Origin: Luteimonas sp. YGD11-2
Lineage (GTDB): Bacteria > Pseudomonadota > Gammaproteobacteria > Xanthomonadales > Xanthomonadaceae
NCBI RefSeq assembly: GCF_004118975.1
Contig: NZ_CP035376.1
Span: 2,666,001-2,730,000, forward strand
Direction: 5' to 3'
DNA length: 64,000 nt
Of this stretch, positions 47,541 to 59,164 are shown piece by piece. Both the position numbers and the translations under genes were made by a program. The first letter of the stretch is position 1, and every line of letters begins with the position of its first letter. The notes beneath the pieces were generated by a model. That model worked only from the letters and a program-made list of their open reading frames with translations, did no database searches and had not been told where the DNA came from.

Positions 47541-48041
47541 ATGGCGATCAAGACGATTGAAGACCTCTTCATCCACGAACTGTCCGATACCTACAGCGCC
47601 GAGAAGCAGATGACCAAGTCGCTGCCGCGGCTGGCCAAGGCCGCCACCGACGAAGGCCTGGTGGCCGCGTTCGAGGCGCACCTGACCGAGACCGAGGCAC
47701 AGGTGGAGCGCCTGGAGCAGGTGGCCGAAGTGCTGGGCATCAAGATCAAGCGCATCAAGTGCGAAGCGATGGAAGGCCTGGTCGACGAGGCCAAGGAGAT
47801 CATCGACGCCATCGACGCCGGCCCGCTGCGCGACGCCGCGCTGATCGGCGGCGCGCAGAAGGCCGAGCACTACGAGATCGCCGCCTACGGCACGCTGTGC
47901 GCGATGGCCAAGAGCCTCGGCTACAAGGATGCCCTGCCGCTGCTGCTGGAAACCCTCGAGGAAGAGAAGGCGACCGACGAGAAGCTCACCATCCTTGCAG
48001 AGCAGGGTGGCAACCAGCGCGCCGCCGAACAGGCCGCCTGA
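47541..48041 (+). CDS. YciE/YciF (DUF892) ferritin-like protein
   Basis: The 166-residue all-helical protein begins MAIKTIEDLFIHELSDTYSA and shows the family pattern (EKQMTKSLPRLAKAATDEGL, EHYEIAAYGTLCAMAKSLG, LLLETLEEEKATDEKL). Glu/His pairs on a four-helix bundle suggest a di-metal site as in ferritin-like proteins. The family is induced by osmotic, stationary-phase and envelope stress in other bacteria; its activity is not settled. AGGAG precedes the ATG. The 245-base upstream gap shows no clear promoter. It converges with the Nudix/ThiE gene. Confidence 0.93.
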   Translation: MAIKTIEDLFIHELSDTYSAEKQMTKSLPRLAKAATDEGLVAAFEAHLTETEAQVERLEQVAEVLGIKIKRIKCEAMEGLVDEAKEIIDAIDAGPLRDAALIGGAQKAEHYEIAAYGTLCAMAKSLGYKDALPLLLETLEEEKATDEKLTILAEQGGNQRAAEQAA

Positions 48042-48056
48042 TCGAAGCAGGTGGAT

Positions 48057-48123
48057 GAGCGCCGCCGACGGCTGTCGCGGCGCTCCGGTGGTCCGGAGGC
48101 GCCGTCACAGGGTCTCCGGACCA
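48057..48123. terminator. Two consecutive hairpins in the convergent yciE / Nudix gap
   Basis: GAGCGCCGC / GCGGCGCTC (48057-48065 with 48077-48085) and TGGTCCGGA / TCCGGACCA (48089-48097 with 48115-48123) lie between convergent genes. Neither has a T-tract; together they may act as a bidirectional 3'-end structure. Confidence 0.45.
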
Positions 48124-48241
48124 CGTTGGCCGGCGGTTGGCCGGCGGGCCCTGGCTGCAATGTGGTCGGCGCCGCGGCCCGGGCGCCTTCTCTCGCCCGA
48201 CAAGCGCATCCCCTGGCGTTTCTGGTCAGGGTGCGCAACCG

Positions 48242-49285
48242 CTACACACTGCCGTGCCCCGCACCCATGCCCAGCAGGCGGCGTGCCTGGCCGCGCACCC
48301 GCCGCCGTGGCGGGCTGGCCTCGTGCGCAGCCCACAGCGCCCGGATCGCGGCGATGCCCTGCGCGCCATGCGTGCGTGCGATCCCGATGTCGCCGGTGCC
48401 CAGGCCCCCGATCGCGTAGATCGGCAGCGACACCTCCTCGCGCATCGCCGCAAAGGCCTCCCAGCCGATCCCGGTGGCGTCCGGGTGGCTCGCCGTCGCC
48501 GCGACCGGGCCGAGCACGACGAAATCGCAGCCCACCTGTTGCGCGTGGCGCAGTTGGGCGATGTCGTGGCAGGAAGCACCGAACGGAATCTCCTCGGCCA
48601 CCGGGCGTGTTTCGCAGGCCATCAGCTGGGCCGCAGGCAGGTGCAGCCCGCAGCCGTGCTCCGCCGCCAGCACCGCATCGCCATTGACCAGCACCTCGGC
48701 GTCGACCGCGCGTGCCAGCAGCGCCGCCGCGGCGACCAGCCGCTCGCGTCGCTCGGGCCCGACGCCGGGCAGGCGCAGCTGCAGCCGGCGGACGCCATCG
48801 GCAAGCAGCCGCTCGACGCCGGCCAGCCAGTCCTCGTCGCGTTCGTCCTCCGCAGGCGGCGGCGTGACGGCGTAACGATCCGGCTGGCGTAACGCCGCCA
48901 CGACCGGGCGATCGGCCGGCGGCATCATGTAGCGTTCGAGCTTGTCCTGCGGCACCCAGGCCATCGCCTGGCCTTCATGTCCCTTCGGCGTGCCGCGCCA
49001 GCCATCGATCATCCGCACGTCCAGGCGCAGGCGCTTGTGCGGGTAGCGCTGCGGCACGCTGATCAGCGGTGCGCCGACGTCGACGCGGATGCCCAGCTCC
49101 TCGTCCAGCTCGCGCACCAGCGCCTGCTCCGGGGTCTCGCCCGGCTCGCGCTTGCCGCCGGGGAATTCCCACAGGCCGGCCAGGTCACGCCCCTCGGTGC
49201 GGCGGGTCAGCAGCACGCGCCCGCGCGGGTCGGTAATCACGCCCGCCATCACTTCGACGACGGGGGCGTTGTCTTCGTCACTCAT
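48242..49285 (-). CDS. mutT: Nudix hydrolase fused to a thiamine-phosphate-synthase-like domain
   Basis: The N-terminal half (residues about 10-140) is a MutT-like Nudix domain with the box GGKREPGETPEQALVRELDE followed by ELGI, implying sanitation of 8-oxo-dGTP or related nucleotides. The C-terminal half (about 165-325) resembles ThiE/TenI barrels (LQLRLPG, VLVNGDAVLAAEHGCGLHLP, FGASCHDIAQLRHAQQVGCD, LPIYAIGGLGTGDI). This fusion occurs downstream of secA in pseudomonads and xanthomonads. Whether the ThiE-like half is catalytic is unknown. The ATG at 49285 is preferred for aligning with the domain; the frame is open to 49342. Length 347 residues. Confidence 0.9.
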   Translation of the reverse strand: MSDEDNAPVVEVMAGVITDPRGRVLLTRRTEGRDLAGLWEFPGGKREPGETPEQALVRELDEELGIRVDVGAPLISVPQRYPHKRLRLDVRMIDGWRGTPKGHEGQAMAWVPQDKLERYMMPPADRPVVAALRQPDRYAVTPPPAEDERDEDWLAGVERLLADGVRRLQLRLPGVGPERRERLVAAAALLARAVDAEVLVNGDAVLAAEHGCGLHLPAAQLMACETRPVAEEIPFGASCHDIAQLRHAQQVGCDFVVLGPVAATASHPDATGIGWEAFAAMREEVSLPIYAIGGLGTGDIGIARTHGAQGIAAIRALWAAHEASPPRRRVRGQARRLLGMGAGHGSV

Positions 49286-49340
49286 GGCGACATCATCAGG
49301 AACAGCGGTTCTGTCGGGGTGAATGTTGTCGACCAGAAGC

Positions 49341-49381
49341 ATCCCGGGGGCAGGCTCTTCTCCCGAAGGCGGGAGAAGGGC
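49341..49381. repeat. Palindromic repeat, copy G
   Basis: CCCGGGGGCAGGCTCTTCTC followed by CCGAAGGCGGGAGAAGGG: the CTTCTCCCG / CGGGAGAAG stem with the flanking CGGGGGCAGGC that also occurs in copy C and in pgeF. Just upstream of the Nudix/ThiE gene. Confidence 0.75.
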
Positions 49382-49478
49382 TCAGACAGCTGCGTCCAGC
49401 CACACGCCTGATCGGCCCAGTCGTGGCCTCCCGTACACGCCGCGGACCCAAGAGTGCGGCCGCTGTTGGAAGAGCAGA

Positions 49479-49608
49479 GCCCCCCTGAGTGAGGGGGGCG
49501 CGCCGACGGCGCGGGGGTGTGGAAGCAACCCCGTGGCACCCCCATGGTCCGCAACGCGGACCTGGGGGTTGCCGCCCGCTCCGCGGGCGGCACCACGGGC
49601 AGCTCAGC

Positions 49609-49627
<19 letters not shown>
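49479..49627. repeat. Array of five consecutive stem-loops at the 3' end of secA
   Basis: In about 150 bases: GCCCCCCT/AGGGGGGC (49479-49499), CGCGCC/GGCGCG (49499-49513), an imperfect long stem around CCCCCATGGTCCGC/GCGGACCTGGGGG (about 49534-49572), GCCGCCCGC/GCGGGCGGC (49571-49591) and a perfect 15-base stem CCACGGGCAGCTCAG/CTGAGCTGCCCGTGG (49593-49627). The last includes the secA stop codon. None has a T-tract on the secA strand. The arms differ, so this is not a simple tandem repeat. Confidence 0.7.
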
Positions 49628-52341
<2,714 letters not shown>

Positions 52342-52392
52342 GGGTGTACCGGTTCGGGGTTCGGGGCACGGGCCGGTCGTGCCGGCCCGCAA

Positions 52393-52419
52393 CGAAAAAA
52401 GGGCGCGGGGCGCCCTTTC
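52393..52419 (-). terminator. Intrinsic terminator downstream of the M23 peptidase gene
   Basis: On the minus strand AAAGGGCGC / GCGCCCTTT with a 3-base loop ends in TTTTTT. It lies about 225 bases past the M23 stop and about 50 before the secA start, so it separates the two units and implies a secA promoter in 52342-52392. Confidence 0.85.
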
Positions 52420-52527
52420 TCATGGCAACGCGGATTGTAGCGTGGGGACGCGCGCGGCGGCTTTCAAGGAAAACCGAGTCACCGACCCGACTGGCGAGGG
52501 CACCTTCGGACGAGCGCGGCGAGCTTC

Positions 52528-52566
52528 GCCCTCACCCCATCCCCTCTCGCGTAAACAGGAGAGGGG
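52528..52566. repeat. Degenerate palindromic repeat, copy H
   Basis: GCCCTCACCCCATCCCCTCT then CGCGTAAACAGGAGAGGGG: the copy B type with an enlarged loop, between the M23 gene and secA. Confidence 0.7.
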
Positions 52567-52643
52567 CGATGGTGCCGGGCGGGAGATACTTCGAACGTGG
52601 CGGGTCGCAACCGGACGATCTTTCGCACGGTTCGCCTCGGGTC

Positions 52644-53555
52644 CTACTGGCGCGAGACGCCCATGTCGGCGAGGAACTGCCGCGGGTTGAGCACGCGGCC
52701 ACCTTCCCACACTTCGAAGTGCACGTGCACGCCGGTCGAGCGCCCGGTCGAGCCGGCCTTCGCCAGTTCGGTGCCGGCGCGCACCAGGTCGCCGACCCGC
52801 GCGGTGTTGCGCGAGTTGTGCGCGTAGCGGGTGACGTAACCATTGCCATGGTCGACCTCGACCACGTTGCCGTAACCGGAGCGCTGGCCGGAGTAGCTGA
52901 CCACGCCATCGGCCACCGCCATCACCGGGTCGCCGAGGCGGGCGCTGAAGTCGATGCCGCGGTGGAAGGCACGGCCACCACTGAACGGATCGGCGCGGTA
53001 GCCGTAGCTGGAGGTGACGTAGCTGCTGCCCACCGGCGAGCGCGAGGGCAGCGCGGCACGCTCCATCTCCTCGCCGAGCAGCAGCGCCTCGAGCACCGAG
53101 AGCTGGTCGCCCGAGGTGCGGAACTGGGTGTCCACCTGCTCCATGCCCTCGTGCAGCGCACGGGCCGGCATGTCCTGGACGGGACCCGGACCACCGACGG
53201 CGACCGCGGTGGTGAAGTCGAACTCGCCCTCGCCGAGCTTGCCGATGCGGGTCAGGCGCTCGCCCAGCGCATTGAGGCGGTTGGCCTGGGCCTGGAGTTC
53301 GCCGAGACGCGCGGCGAGCGCGTTGACCTCGCGCTGCGCCTCCTGGCGGGTGTTGTCGATCATCGCCTGCTGGCGGGTGTTTTCCGCCTTCAGGCGGGAG
53401 ATCTCGCCGGCAGCGGCGCCGGCACCGAGCACGAGGCCCGAGCAGGCCAGCACGGCGGCGGCGGTCATCGGGCGGCGGGCGATCCGGGCGCGCGTGCACC
53501 GCAACCAGTGCATCATGCGGGCTCGCGCCTGCCGGGTATAAGAGTTCAGGGTCAT
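52644..53555 (-). CDS. M23-family (LytM) peptidase with coiled coil, membrane-anchored
   Basis: The 303-residue protein has a cytoplasmic basic N-terminus, one transmembrane segment (about 32-50), a coiled coil (about 55-110; LKAENTRQQAMIDNTRQEAQ), and a C-terminal M23 domain. Zn ligands are visible as HRGIDFSA and HVHFEVW, with the SSYGYRADPFSGGRAFHRG lead-in, so it is probably an active peptidoglycan endopeptidase, unlike the degenerate EnvC-type activators. It acts in the periplasm on cell-wall crosslinks. The start at 53555 lies only 8 bases from the divergent DUF721 start; an internal start at 53516 is possible. Confidence 0.92.
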   Translation of the reverse strand: MTLNSYTRQARARMMHWLRCTRARIARRPMTAAAVLACSGLVLGAGAAAGEISRLKAENTRQQAMIDNTRQEAQREVNALAARLGELQAQANRLNALGERLTRIGKLGEGEFDFTTAVAVGGPGPVQDMPARALHEGMEQVDTQFRTSGDQLSVLEALLLGEEMERAALPSRSPVGSSYVTSSYGYRADPFSGGRAFHRGIDFSARLGDPVMAVADGVVSYSGQRSGYGNVVEVDHGNGYVTRYAHNSRNTARVGDLVRAGTELAKAGSTGRSTGVHVHFEVWEGGRVLNPRQFLADMGVSRQ

Positions 53556-53563
53556 TGCTTCAC

Positions 53564-54013
53564 ATGTCCGGAGTTCGTTCAAAGCCACCCAGGACCGGTC
53601 CGCAAACCCCACAGCCGGCGCTCGATACGCTGCTGGGCGGTGCGGCCGGTGATCCGTTGCGTCGGGCACTGTGGCTCGACGACCTGGACCGGCGACTGCG
53701 TCCCCTGCTTCCCCCGGCGCTGGCCGCGCATGCGCGGCTGGGCAACGTCGACGGTGGCAGGCTCGTACTGCTGGTGGAAGCTGCGGTCTGGCATGCCCGT
53801 GCAAGGCTGGCCGGTCCACAGATCCTCGAAGCCGCCCGCTCCCTCGGGCTGGATGTCACGGTGCTGGTGGTGCGTACCACCAGCCGACCCGCCTCGCCGC
53901 CTCCCCCGGCCAGACCCAGGTCACGTCCTCTTTCGCCACACGCCGAACAGGCCCTGCGCGAGGCGGTCACGCTCCTGTCGACCAACGACACCGACGATCG
54001 AAGCGGGTCCTGA
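53564..54013 (+). CDS. DUF721 family protein (DciA-like)
   Basis: The 149-residue protein shows the DUF721 core: TLLGGAAGDPLRRALWLDDL, LPPALAAHARLGNVDGGRLV, LLVEAAVWHARARL. Some DUF721 proteins (DciA) load the DnaB replicative helicase in bacteria lacking DnaC, as expected in xanthomonads; assignment as DciA is inference. The C-terminal tail is Pro/Ser/Arg-rich. ATG 53564 is used; a TTG three codons earlier is possible. It is divergent from the M23 gene with nearly abutting starts, so its promoter must overlap the M23 coding sequence; TATAAG at 53537-53542 may be a -10. Confidence 0.85.
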   Translation: MSGVRSKPPRTGPQTPQPALDTLLGGAAGDPLRRALWLDDLDRRLRPLLPPALAAHARLGNVDGGRLVLLVEAAVWHARARLAGPQILEAARSLGLDVTVLVVRTTSRPASPPPPARPRSRPLSPHAEQALREAVTLLSTNDTDDRSGS

Positions 54014-54490
54014 CACCCGCCGCGGCTTCACGCGGCCTGCACGGCGGGGACGGGGCATCCTATCGGCCATACCCGCGCGAAGGGTTAACGACTCGGTAAG
54101 TAAGCGTAAATTTCCGTTAACTTTTCGTTATGAGTTCACTCGGAACTCACGTTGGTGAGCCCCCGCGACGCACCTTGCCAGCGGTCAAAGCCCCGTGCGG
54201 GGCACGCATCGCGTTGGAAAGTCCAATGAAACCAGTGACCTGCGCGGGTCGCGCTGGCGTTGCGATTGCGTCGCCCGATAGCCCGGATGCGACCGCACCG
54301 CGCGTGCGATCCAGTGGCCATGCGCAACCCGACATCGGTACATGCGGGGCGTCCCGGCATCAGCCCGGATGCAGGGCGTCCAGCGCGTGCGATCGGCGCC
54401 CGACGCGCGTCATCGCGTCGGGGCGTCGCGTCCGGACCGGTTCGTGGGTTTGCCGCGTAGGGTCGATGCCGACGCCGCGCGGGTACATGC
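54014..54490. other. 477-base gap with an AT-rich inverted-repeat block
   Basis: Between the convergent stops of DUF721 and lpxC. Bases 54081-54135 are unusually AT-rich and contain GTTAACG (54084-54090) and its inverse CGTTAAC (54115-54121), then CTCAC/GTGAG. Just downstream are small hairpins GCCCCG/CGGGGC (near 54190) and TTGGA/TCCAA (near 54215). CGACGCG/CGCGTCG (54401-54420) is a further stem. No credible protein gene; a small RNA on the plus strand is possible. Confidence 0.4.
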
Positions 54491-55399
54491 TCAGGCGGCG
54501 ACGGGAACGCCGTAGGACACCGGGGCCTCGGCCTGCGCGTCGAAGCTCACCTCTTCCCAGGCCGATGGCTCGGCCAGCAGCGCACGCACCAGCTTGTTGT
54601 TGAGCGCATGGCCGGACTTGAAGCCCTCGAAGGCACCGAGGATCGGGTGGCCGGCGAGATAGAGATCACCGACGGCGTCGAGGATCTTGTGGCGCACGAA
54701 CTCGTTGGCGTAACGCAGGCCGTCGTCGTTGAGCACGCGGAACTCGTCGAGGACGATGGCGTTGTCCATCGAGCCGCCGAGACCGAGGTTGCGCTCGCGC
54801 ATGAACTCGAGGTCGCGCATGAAGCCGAAGGTGCGCGCGCGGCTCACTTCGCGGATGTAGTTCTCGGTGGAGAACTCCACCACGGCGCGCGACTGGGTGG
54901 CGGGGATCGCCGGATGGTCGAACTCAATGGTGAAGTCGAGCCTGAAGCCGTCGTACGGCGTGAAGCGCGCGATCTTGTCGCCGTCGCGCACCTCGATGTG
55001 GCGCTTGATGCGGATGAAGCGCTTGGGGGCGTCCTGCAGCACGATCCCCGCCGACTGCAGCAGGAACACGAACGGACCGGACGAGCCGTCCATGATCGGC
55101 ACTTCCGCCGCCGACAGCTCGACATGGATGTTGTCCACGCCCAGCCCGGCCAACGCCGACATCAGGTGTTCGACCGTCATCACCTTGCCCGCGCCACGGG
55201 TCAGCCCGGTGCAGAGCATGGTCTCGGTGACGAGTTCGCCGTTGGCGGGAATTTCCACCACCGGATCGAGGTCGACGCGGCGGAACACGATGCCGGTATC
55301 GACAGGCGCCGGACGCAGCGTCAGGAAGACCTTCTCGCCACTGTGCAGGCCTACGCCGGTGGCGCGGATGGTGTTCTTGAGGGTGCGTTGCTTGGGCAT
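54491..55399 (-). CDS. lpxC: UDP-3-O-acyl-N-acetylglucosamine deacetylase LpxC
   Basis: LpxC performs the committed step of lipid A synthesis. The 302-residue zinc enzyme has [17 protein letters not shown] (first His ligand), [17 protein letters not shown] (His and Asp ligands) and the catalytic SGHALNNKL. The ATG at 55399 ([20 protein letters not shown]) is the family start; the longer open frame upstream is not supported. It follows ftsZ as in other gammaproteobacteria, but a terminator and palindromes in the 339-base gap suggest its own promoter near 55400-55510. Confidence 0.97.
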   Translation of the reverse strand: MPKQRTLKNTIRATGVGLHSGEKVFLTLRPAPVDTGIVFRRVDLDPVVEIPANGELVTETMLCTGLTRGAGKVMTVEHLMSALAGLGVDNIHVELSAAEVPIMDGSSGPFVFLLQSAGIVLQDAPKRFIRIKRHIEVRDGDKIARFTPYDGFRLDFTIEFDHPAIPATQSRAVVEFSTENYIREVSRARTFGFMRDLEFMRERNLGLGGSMDNAIVLDEFRVLNDDGLRYANEFVRHKILDAVGDLYLAGHPILGAFEGFKSGHALNNKLVRALLAEPSAWEEVSFDAQAEAPVSYGVPVAA

Positions 55400-55511
55400 C
55401 AGGGGTCTGCCAGGAGCGCGGGAACCCGGTGGGCCAACGCGGAACGCGCGAAGGTTAGCACGCGCCCCGCTTAACCTGAACGGAAGCGACGGGGCCCGGG
55501 AGGCCTCGCGT

Positions 55512-55543
55512 AAAACGCCACCGGGCCGGCGCAGGCCCGGTGA
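55512..55543 (-). terminator. Intrinsic terminator after ftsZ (end of dcw operon)
   Basis: On the minus strand CACCGGGCC / GGCCCGGTG with a 6-base loop is followed by GCGTTTTA, about 200 bases past the ftsZ stop. The short T-tract is adequate for partial termination. Confidence 0.7.
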
Positions 55544-55636
55544 CAAAGGACACGTCAGTACCACTGCGGCCCGGGACGGACGGCCCGGACCGCTGCAACG
55601 GAGACGACCGTCAGTCAGCCTGGCGGCGCAGGGTGA

Positions 55637-55672
55637 GCCCACCCGCCTGCGAGGCATTGCCTCGAGGGTGGG
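55637..55672. repeat. Nested palindrome in the ftsZ-lpxC gap
   Basis: GCCCACCC (55637-55644) pairs with GGGTGGGC (55665-55672) around an inner CGAGGC/GCCTCG stem with loop ATT. A separate CCGTCCATGGACGG palindrome follows at 55680-55693 and recalls the core of the element at 10201-10262. Confidence 0.6.
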
Positions 55673-55738
55673 CGAACCCCCGTCCATGGACGGCCGGGCC
55701 GGGGGCTCTGATCCCGTGCCGCCTCGCCATGGATGGCA

Positions 55739-56971
55739 TCAGTCGGCCTGACGACGCAGGAACGCAGGAATGTCCAGGTAGCTGCTGTCGTTGCCGAAAT
55801 CGGCGACGGCGGGCTTCGCGGTGTCCTCGGCAGCCACGCTGCGGCCACGCAGGGCCGAGGCGATGCTCGGCGCCTGGCCGGCAACGGCGTCCTCGATGAC
55901 CATGCCGGTGGTGCCGTCGCGCTTGGCCTGGGTGTGGATCAGCTGCACCTGCGGGCGACGCGCCGGCTCGGCGTTGTAGTCGCTGCCGCGCACGCTGCTG
56001 CGGGTGGCCGCGCGGTTGAGGCCGGTGGCGACCACGGTCACGCGCACTTCGTCCTGCATGTCCGGGTCGAGCACGGTGCCGATGACCACGGTGGCGTCCT
56101 CGCTGGCGAAGTTCTCCACCGTGCGGCCGACCTCGTCGAACTCCGACATGGTGAAATCCGGGCCGGCGGTGATGTTGACCAGGATGCCGTTGGCACCGGC
56201 AAGGTTGACGTCGTCGAGCAGCGGGTTCTGGATCGCCGCCTCGGCCGCGGCCTGCGCACGGTCGTCGCCGCGGGCGTGGCCGGTGCCCATCATCGCCAGG
56301 CCCATCTCGGACATGACGGTGCGCACGTCGGCGAAGTCGACGTTGATCAGGCCCGGGCGCACGATCAGGTCGGCGATGCCCTGCACCGCGCCCAGCAGCA
56401 CGTCGTTGGCGGCACGGAAGGCCTGGATCATCGTGGCGTTGCGGCCGAGCACGGTGATCAGCTTCTCGTTGGGAATGGTGATCAGCGAATCGACGTGCTG
56501 CGACAGGTCCTCGATGCCCTTGAGCGCCACCTGCATGCGGCGACGGCCCTCGAACGGGAACGGCTTGGTGACCACGGCGACGGTGAGGATGCCCATCTCC
56601 TTGGCCAGCTGCGCAACCACGGGCGCCGCACCGGTGCCGGTGCCGCCGCCCATGCCGGCGGTGATGAACACCATGTCCGCGCCCTGCAGCGAGTCCATGA
56701 TGATCTCGCGGTCTTCCAGCGCGGCCTGGCGGCCGACCTCCGGGTTCGCGCCCGCGCCCAGGCCCTTGGTGACATTGCCACCGAGCTGCAGCTGCAGCTT
56801 CGCGCCGCAGTTCTTGATCGCCTGCGAGTCGGTGTTGGCGGTGATGAACTCCACCCCGTCCACGCTGCTGCTGACCATGTGGGCCACGGCGTTGCCGCCA
56901 CCACCGCCCACGCCAATGACCTTGATGACGGCATTGGGTGCCATCTTCTCTACCAGTTCGAAATGCGCCAT
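55739..56971 (-). CDS. ftsZ: Cell-division GTPase FtsZ
   Basis: FtsZ polymerises into the division ring. The 410-residue protein has the tubulin signature GGGTGTG at residues 108-114, the N-terminal [15 protein letters not shown], the T7-loop region with [11 protein letters not shown], a variable linker rich in Arg/Gln/Ala (about 320-390) and the conserved C-terminal peptide [12 protein letters not shown] that binds FtsA and ZipA. It lies 100 bases after ftsA on the same strand and ends the mraY-to-ftsZ operon before a terminator. Confidence 0.99.
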   Translation of the reverse strand: MAHFELVEKMAPNAVIKVIGVGGGGGNAVAHMVSSSVDGVEFITANTDSQAIKNCGAKLQLQLGGNVTKGLGAGANPEVGRQAALEDREIIMDSLQGADMVFITAGMGGGTGTGAAPVVAQLAKEMGILTVAVVTKPFPFEGRRRMQVALKGIEDLSQHVDSLITIPNEKLITVLGRNATMIQAFRAANDVLLGAVQGIADLIVRPGLINVDFADVRTVMSEMGLAMMGTGHARGDDRAQAAAEAAIQNPLLDDVNLAGANGILVNITAGPDFTMSEFDEVGRTVENFASEDATVVIGTVLDPDMQDEVRVTVVATGLNRAATRSSVRGSDYNAEPARRPQVQLIHTQAKRDGTTGMVIEDAVAGQAPSIASALRGRSVAAEDTAKPAVADFGNDSSYLDIPAFLRRQAD

Positions 56972-57071
56972 GTCCGTTGTCCTCGCAAGTGTGTGTTGCT
57001 TATCGATATGTTGTTGAAACGCCCTGCTCCGCCCTGCTTCCCTCCGTCCGTCCCGCGCGTGGCGGGCCGGC

Positions 57072-58307
57072 TCAGAATTCGCCCCGGTACCACTCCTTCA
57101 ATTTCTTGAAGAAGCTGCCTGCGCGCCCGGTCGGGATCACCGGGCGGCGGGGATGTTCGATCTGGCTGCCCATCAGCAGCAGGCCCACGCCGGTGGCGTG
57201 CACCGGGTTGCCGACCACTTCGCCCAGCCCGGTCACGTGCTGCGGAATGCCCACGCGCACCGGCATCTGCAGCATTTCCTCGGCGAGTTCGACCACGCCT
57301 TCCATCTTCGCGGCGCCGCCGGTCAGCACCATGCCGGCGCGCACGTGCTGCTCGAAGCCCGAGCGGCGCAGTTCGGCCTGCACCATCTCGAAGATCTCCT
57401 CGTAGCGCGCCTGAACCGCCTGCGCGAGCGACTGCCGCGGCAGACGCCGCGGCGGGCGGTCGCCCACGCTCGGCACCTGGATCGATTCCTCGCTGGTGGC
57501 CAGCTGCGCCAGCGCGCAGGCGTAGCGCACCTTGATCTGCTCGGCTTCCGGCGTGGGCGTGCGCAGCATGTGCGCGATGTCCTCGGTGACCTTGTCGCCG
57601 GCGATCGGCAGCGACGAGGTGTGCGAGATCGCGCCCTGCACGAACACCGCCAGATCGGTGGTGCCGGCGCCGATGTCGACCAGCACCACGCCGAGCTCGC
57701 GCTCGTCGGCGGTGAGCACGGCGGTGCTGGATGCCAGCGACGACAGCACCAGGTCGTCGATCTGCAGCCCGCAGCGCTGCACGCACTTGGAGATGTTGGC
57801 GGCAGCCGACTGCGCGCACACCACCAGGTGCGCGTGCACCTCCAGGCGCACGCCGGTCATGCCGACGGGATTGCGGATGCCTTCCTGCGAGTCGTCGAGC
57901 ACGTACTCGCGGGGAATCGCGTGGAGGATCTTCTGGTCGGCCGGGATCGCCACCGCCTTGGCGGCGTCGAGCACGCGGTCGAGATCGGCCCAGGTCACCT
58001 CGCCGTCGCGGATCGGCACGATGCCCGGCGAGTTCTTGCACTGCACGTGGTTGCCGGAGATCGACGCATACACCGAGCGGATCTCGCAGCCGGCCATCAG
58101 CTCGGCTTCCTCGATCGCGCGCTGGATCGACTGCACGGTGGACTCGATGTCGACCACCACGCCGCGCTTGAGCCCGCGCGATTCATGGCTGCCGATGCCG
58201 ATCACCTCGATCGGGTTGCCGGGGGAGTACTCGCCCACCAGCGCCACCACCTTGGAGGTGCCGATGTCGAGGCCGACGATCAGGGCCTTGTCGCCTTTGC
58301 GGTTCAT
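57072..58307 (-). CDS. ftsA: Cell-division protein FtsA
   Basis: FtsA is the actin-like anchor that ties FtsZ to the membrane. The 411-residue protein has [19 protein letters not shown] (phosphate 1), the SHS2/1C domain, [16 protein letters not shown] (phosphate 2), [12 protein letters not shown] (adenosine) and the C-terminal amphipathic helix [13 protein letters not shown] that inserts into the membrane. The ATG at 58307 overlaps the ftsQ stop as ATGA. Upstream open frame is the antisense/offset of ftsQ and is not used. Confidence 0.98.
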   Translation of the reverse strand: MNRKGDKALIVGLDIGTSKVVALVGEYSPGNPIEVIGIGSHESRGLKRGVVVDIESTVQSIQRAIEEAELMAGCEIRSVYASISGNHVQCKNSPGIVPIRDGEVTWADLDRVLDAAKAVAIPADQKILHAIPREYVLDDSQEGIRNPVGMTGVRLEVHAHLVVCAQSAAANISKCVQRCGLQIDDLVLSSLASSTAVLTADERELGVVLVDIGAGTTDLAVFVQGAISHTSSLPIAGDKVTEDIAHMLRTPTPEAEQIKVRYACALAQLATSEESIQVPSVGDRPPRRLPRQSLAQAVQARYEEIFEMVQAELRRSGFEQHVRAGMVLTGGAAKMEGVVELAEEMLQMPVRVGIPQHVTGLGEVVGNPVHATGVGLLLMGSQIEHPRRPVIPTGRAGSFFKKLKEWYRGEF

Positions 58308-59164
58308 GCGGTGCTGCCGGAAATGAAGGGGGGAAACAGTGCGCGCGGGGCGCCGGAGGTCAGGGCACGGACGATCGCGTCGAGCGGCTGCGCTGCACGC
58401 ATTCGCGCGGCTGCGAGCGGACGGCCATTCACCGCCACGGTGGCGGTGTTCGTGCCATCGGCCGGGGCGGCTTCGCCCCAGGTCAGTGCAAAGCCATTCG
58501 TGTAGCGCAGGTCCGCCCGCTGCAGGCGCTCGGCGCGCTCGTGCAGCAGCCGCGGCAACAGGCGGGCGAAGCGTTCGATGCGCGGGCGCGCCTGCTGCCC
58601 GCCAATGACCACGTCGGTGCCGCTGGCCAGGCGCATCGACCAGCTGCCACGCGAATCCACCGCCACGCGCTCGACGTCGTCGCCGACCGCGGTGAACAGC
58701 GCGCGCGACTCGTTGTAGAGCGCGACCACGTCCGGCACGCGTGCCTCCGGGCCGTCGAACCACGGCAGGCCATCCGGCGGCGTGGTGCCCGCGGCCGGGA
58801 ACAGCCGACCCTGCTCGGACAGCAGGCGGTCGTCGCCCCAGCGCGCGAACGGACGGTGTTCGCTGACGCGCACTTCCAGCACGTCCGGCCAGCGCTTGCG
58901 CACTTCCGCCTGTTCCACCCACGGCAGCGTCGATACGGCGGCCTGGGCGGCAGCGAGGTCGACGGCGAAGAACCCGCGCTGTGCATGCGGCAACACCGCC
59001 TCGCGCAGCGCCGCGTCCTCGACCCAGGCGAGGTCGCCGATCACCCGCAGCGTGCGCAGCGGCCAGCGCTCGGCGCCGATCCAGCCCTGCACCACCGCCA
59101 CCACCGGCAGTGCCACCAGTGCCAGCGCCAGTGCCCAGGCGAGGATGCGCAGCATCGCGTTCAC
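58304..59164 (-). CDS. ftsQ: Cell-division protein FtsQ
   Basis: FtsQ is a bitopic protein that links early and late divisome proteins through FtsB and FtsL. The 286-residue product has a short cytoplasmic end, one transmembrane helix ([21 protein letters not shown]), a POTRA domain ([20 protein letters not shown]...[19 protein letters not shown]) and the FtsQ-type beta domain. I start at GTG 59164, which overlaps the ddl stop as GTGA; an ATG at 59155 three codons later would give almost the same protein. Unusually long Ala-rich C-terminus ([15 protein letters not shown]). Confidence 0.94.
   Translation of the reverse strand: MNAMLRILAWALALALVALPVVAVVQGWIGAERWPLRTLRVIGDLAWVEDAALREAVLPHAQRGFFAVDLAAAQAAVSTLPWVEQAEVRKRWPDVLEVRVSEHRPFARWGDDRLLSEQGRLFPAAGTTPPDGLPWFDGPEARVPDVVALYNESRALFTAVGDDVERVAVDSRGSWSMRLASGTDVVIGGQQARPRIERFARLLPRLLHERAERLQRADLRYTNGFALTWGEAAPADGTNTATVAVNGRPLAAARMRAAQPLDAIVRALTSGAPRALFPPFISGSTA

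Noticed and set aside
54130..54603. 157-codon frame between DUF721 and lpxC
   Set aside because: Overlaps the lpxC 3' end on the other strand, low-complexity Arg/Pro/Ser content and no ribosome-binding site.
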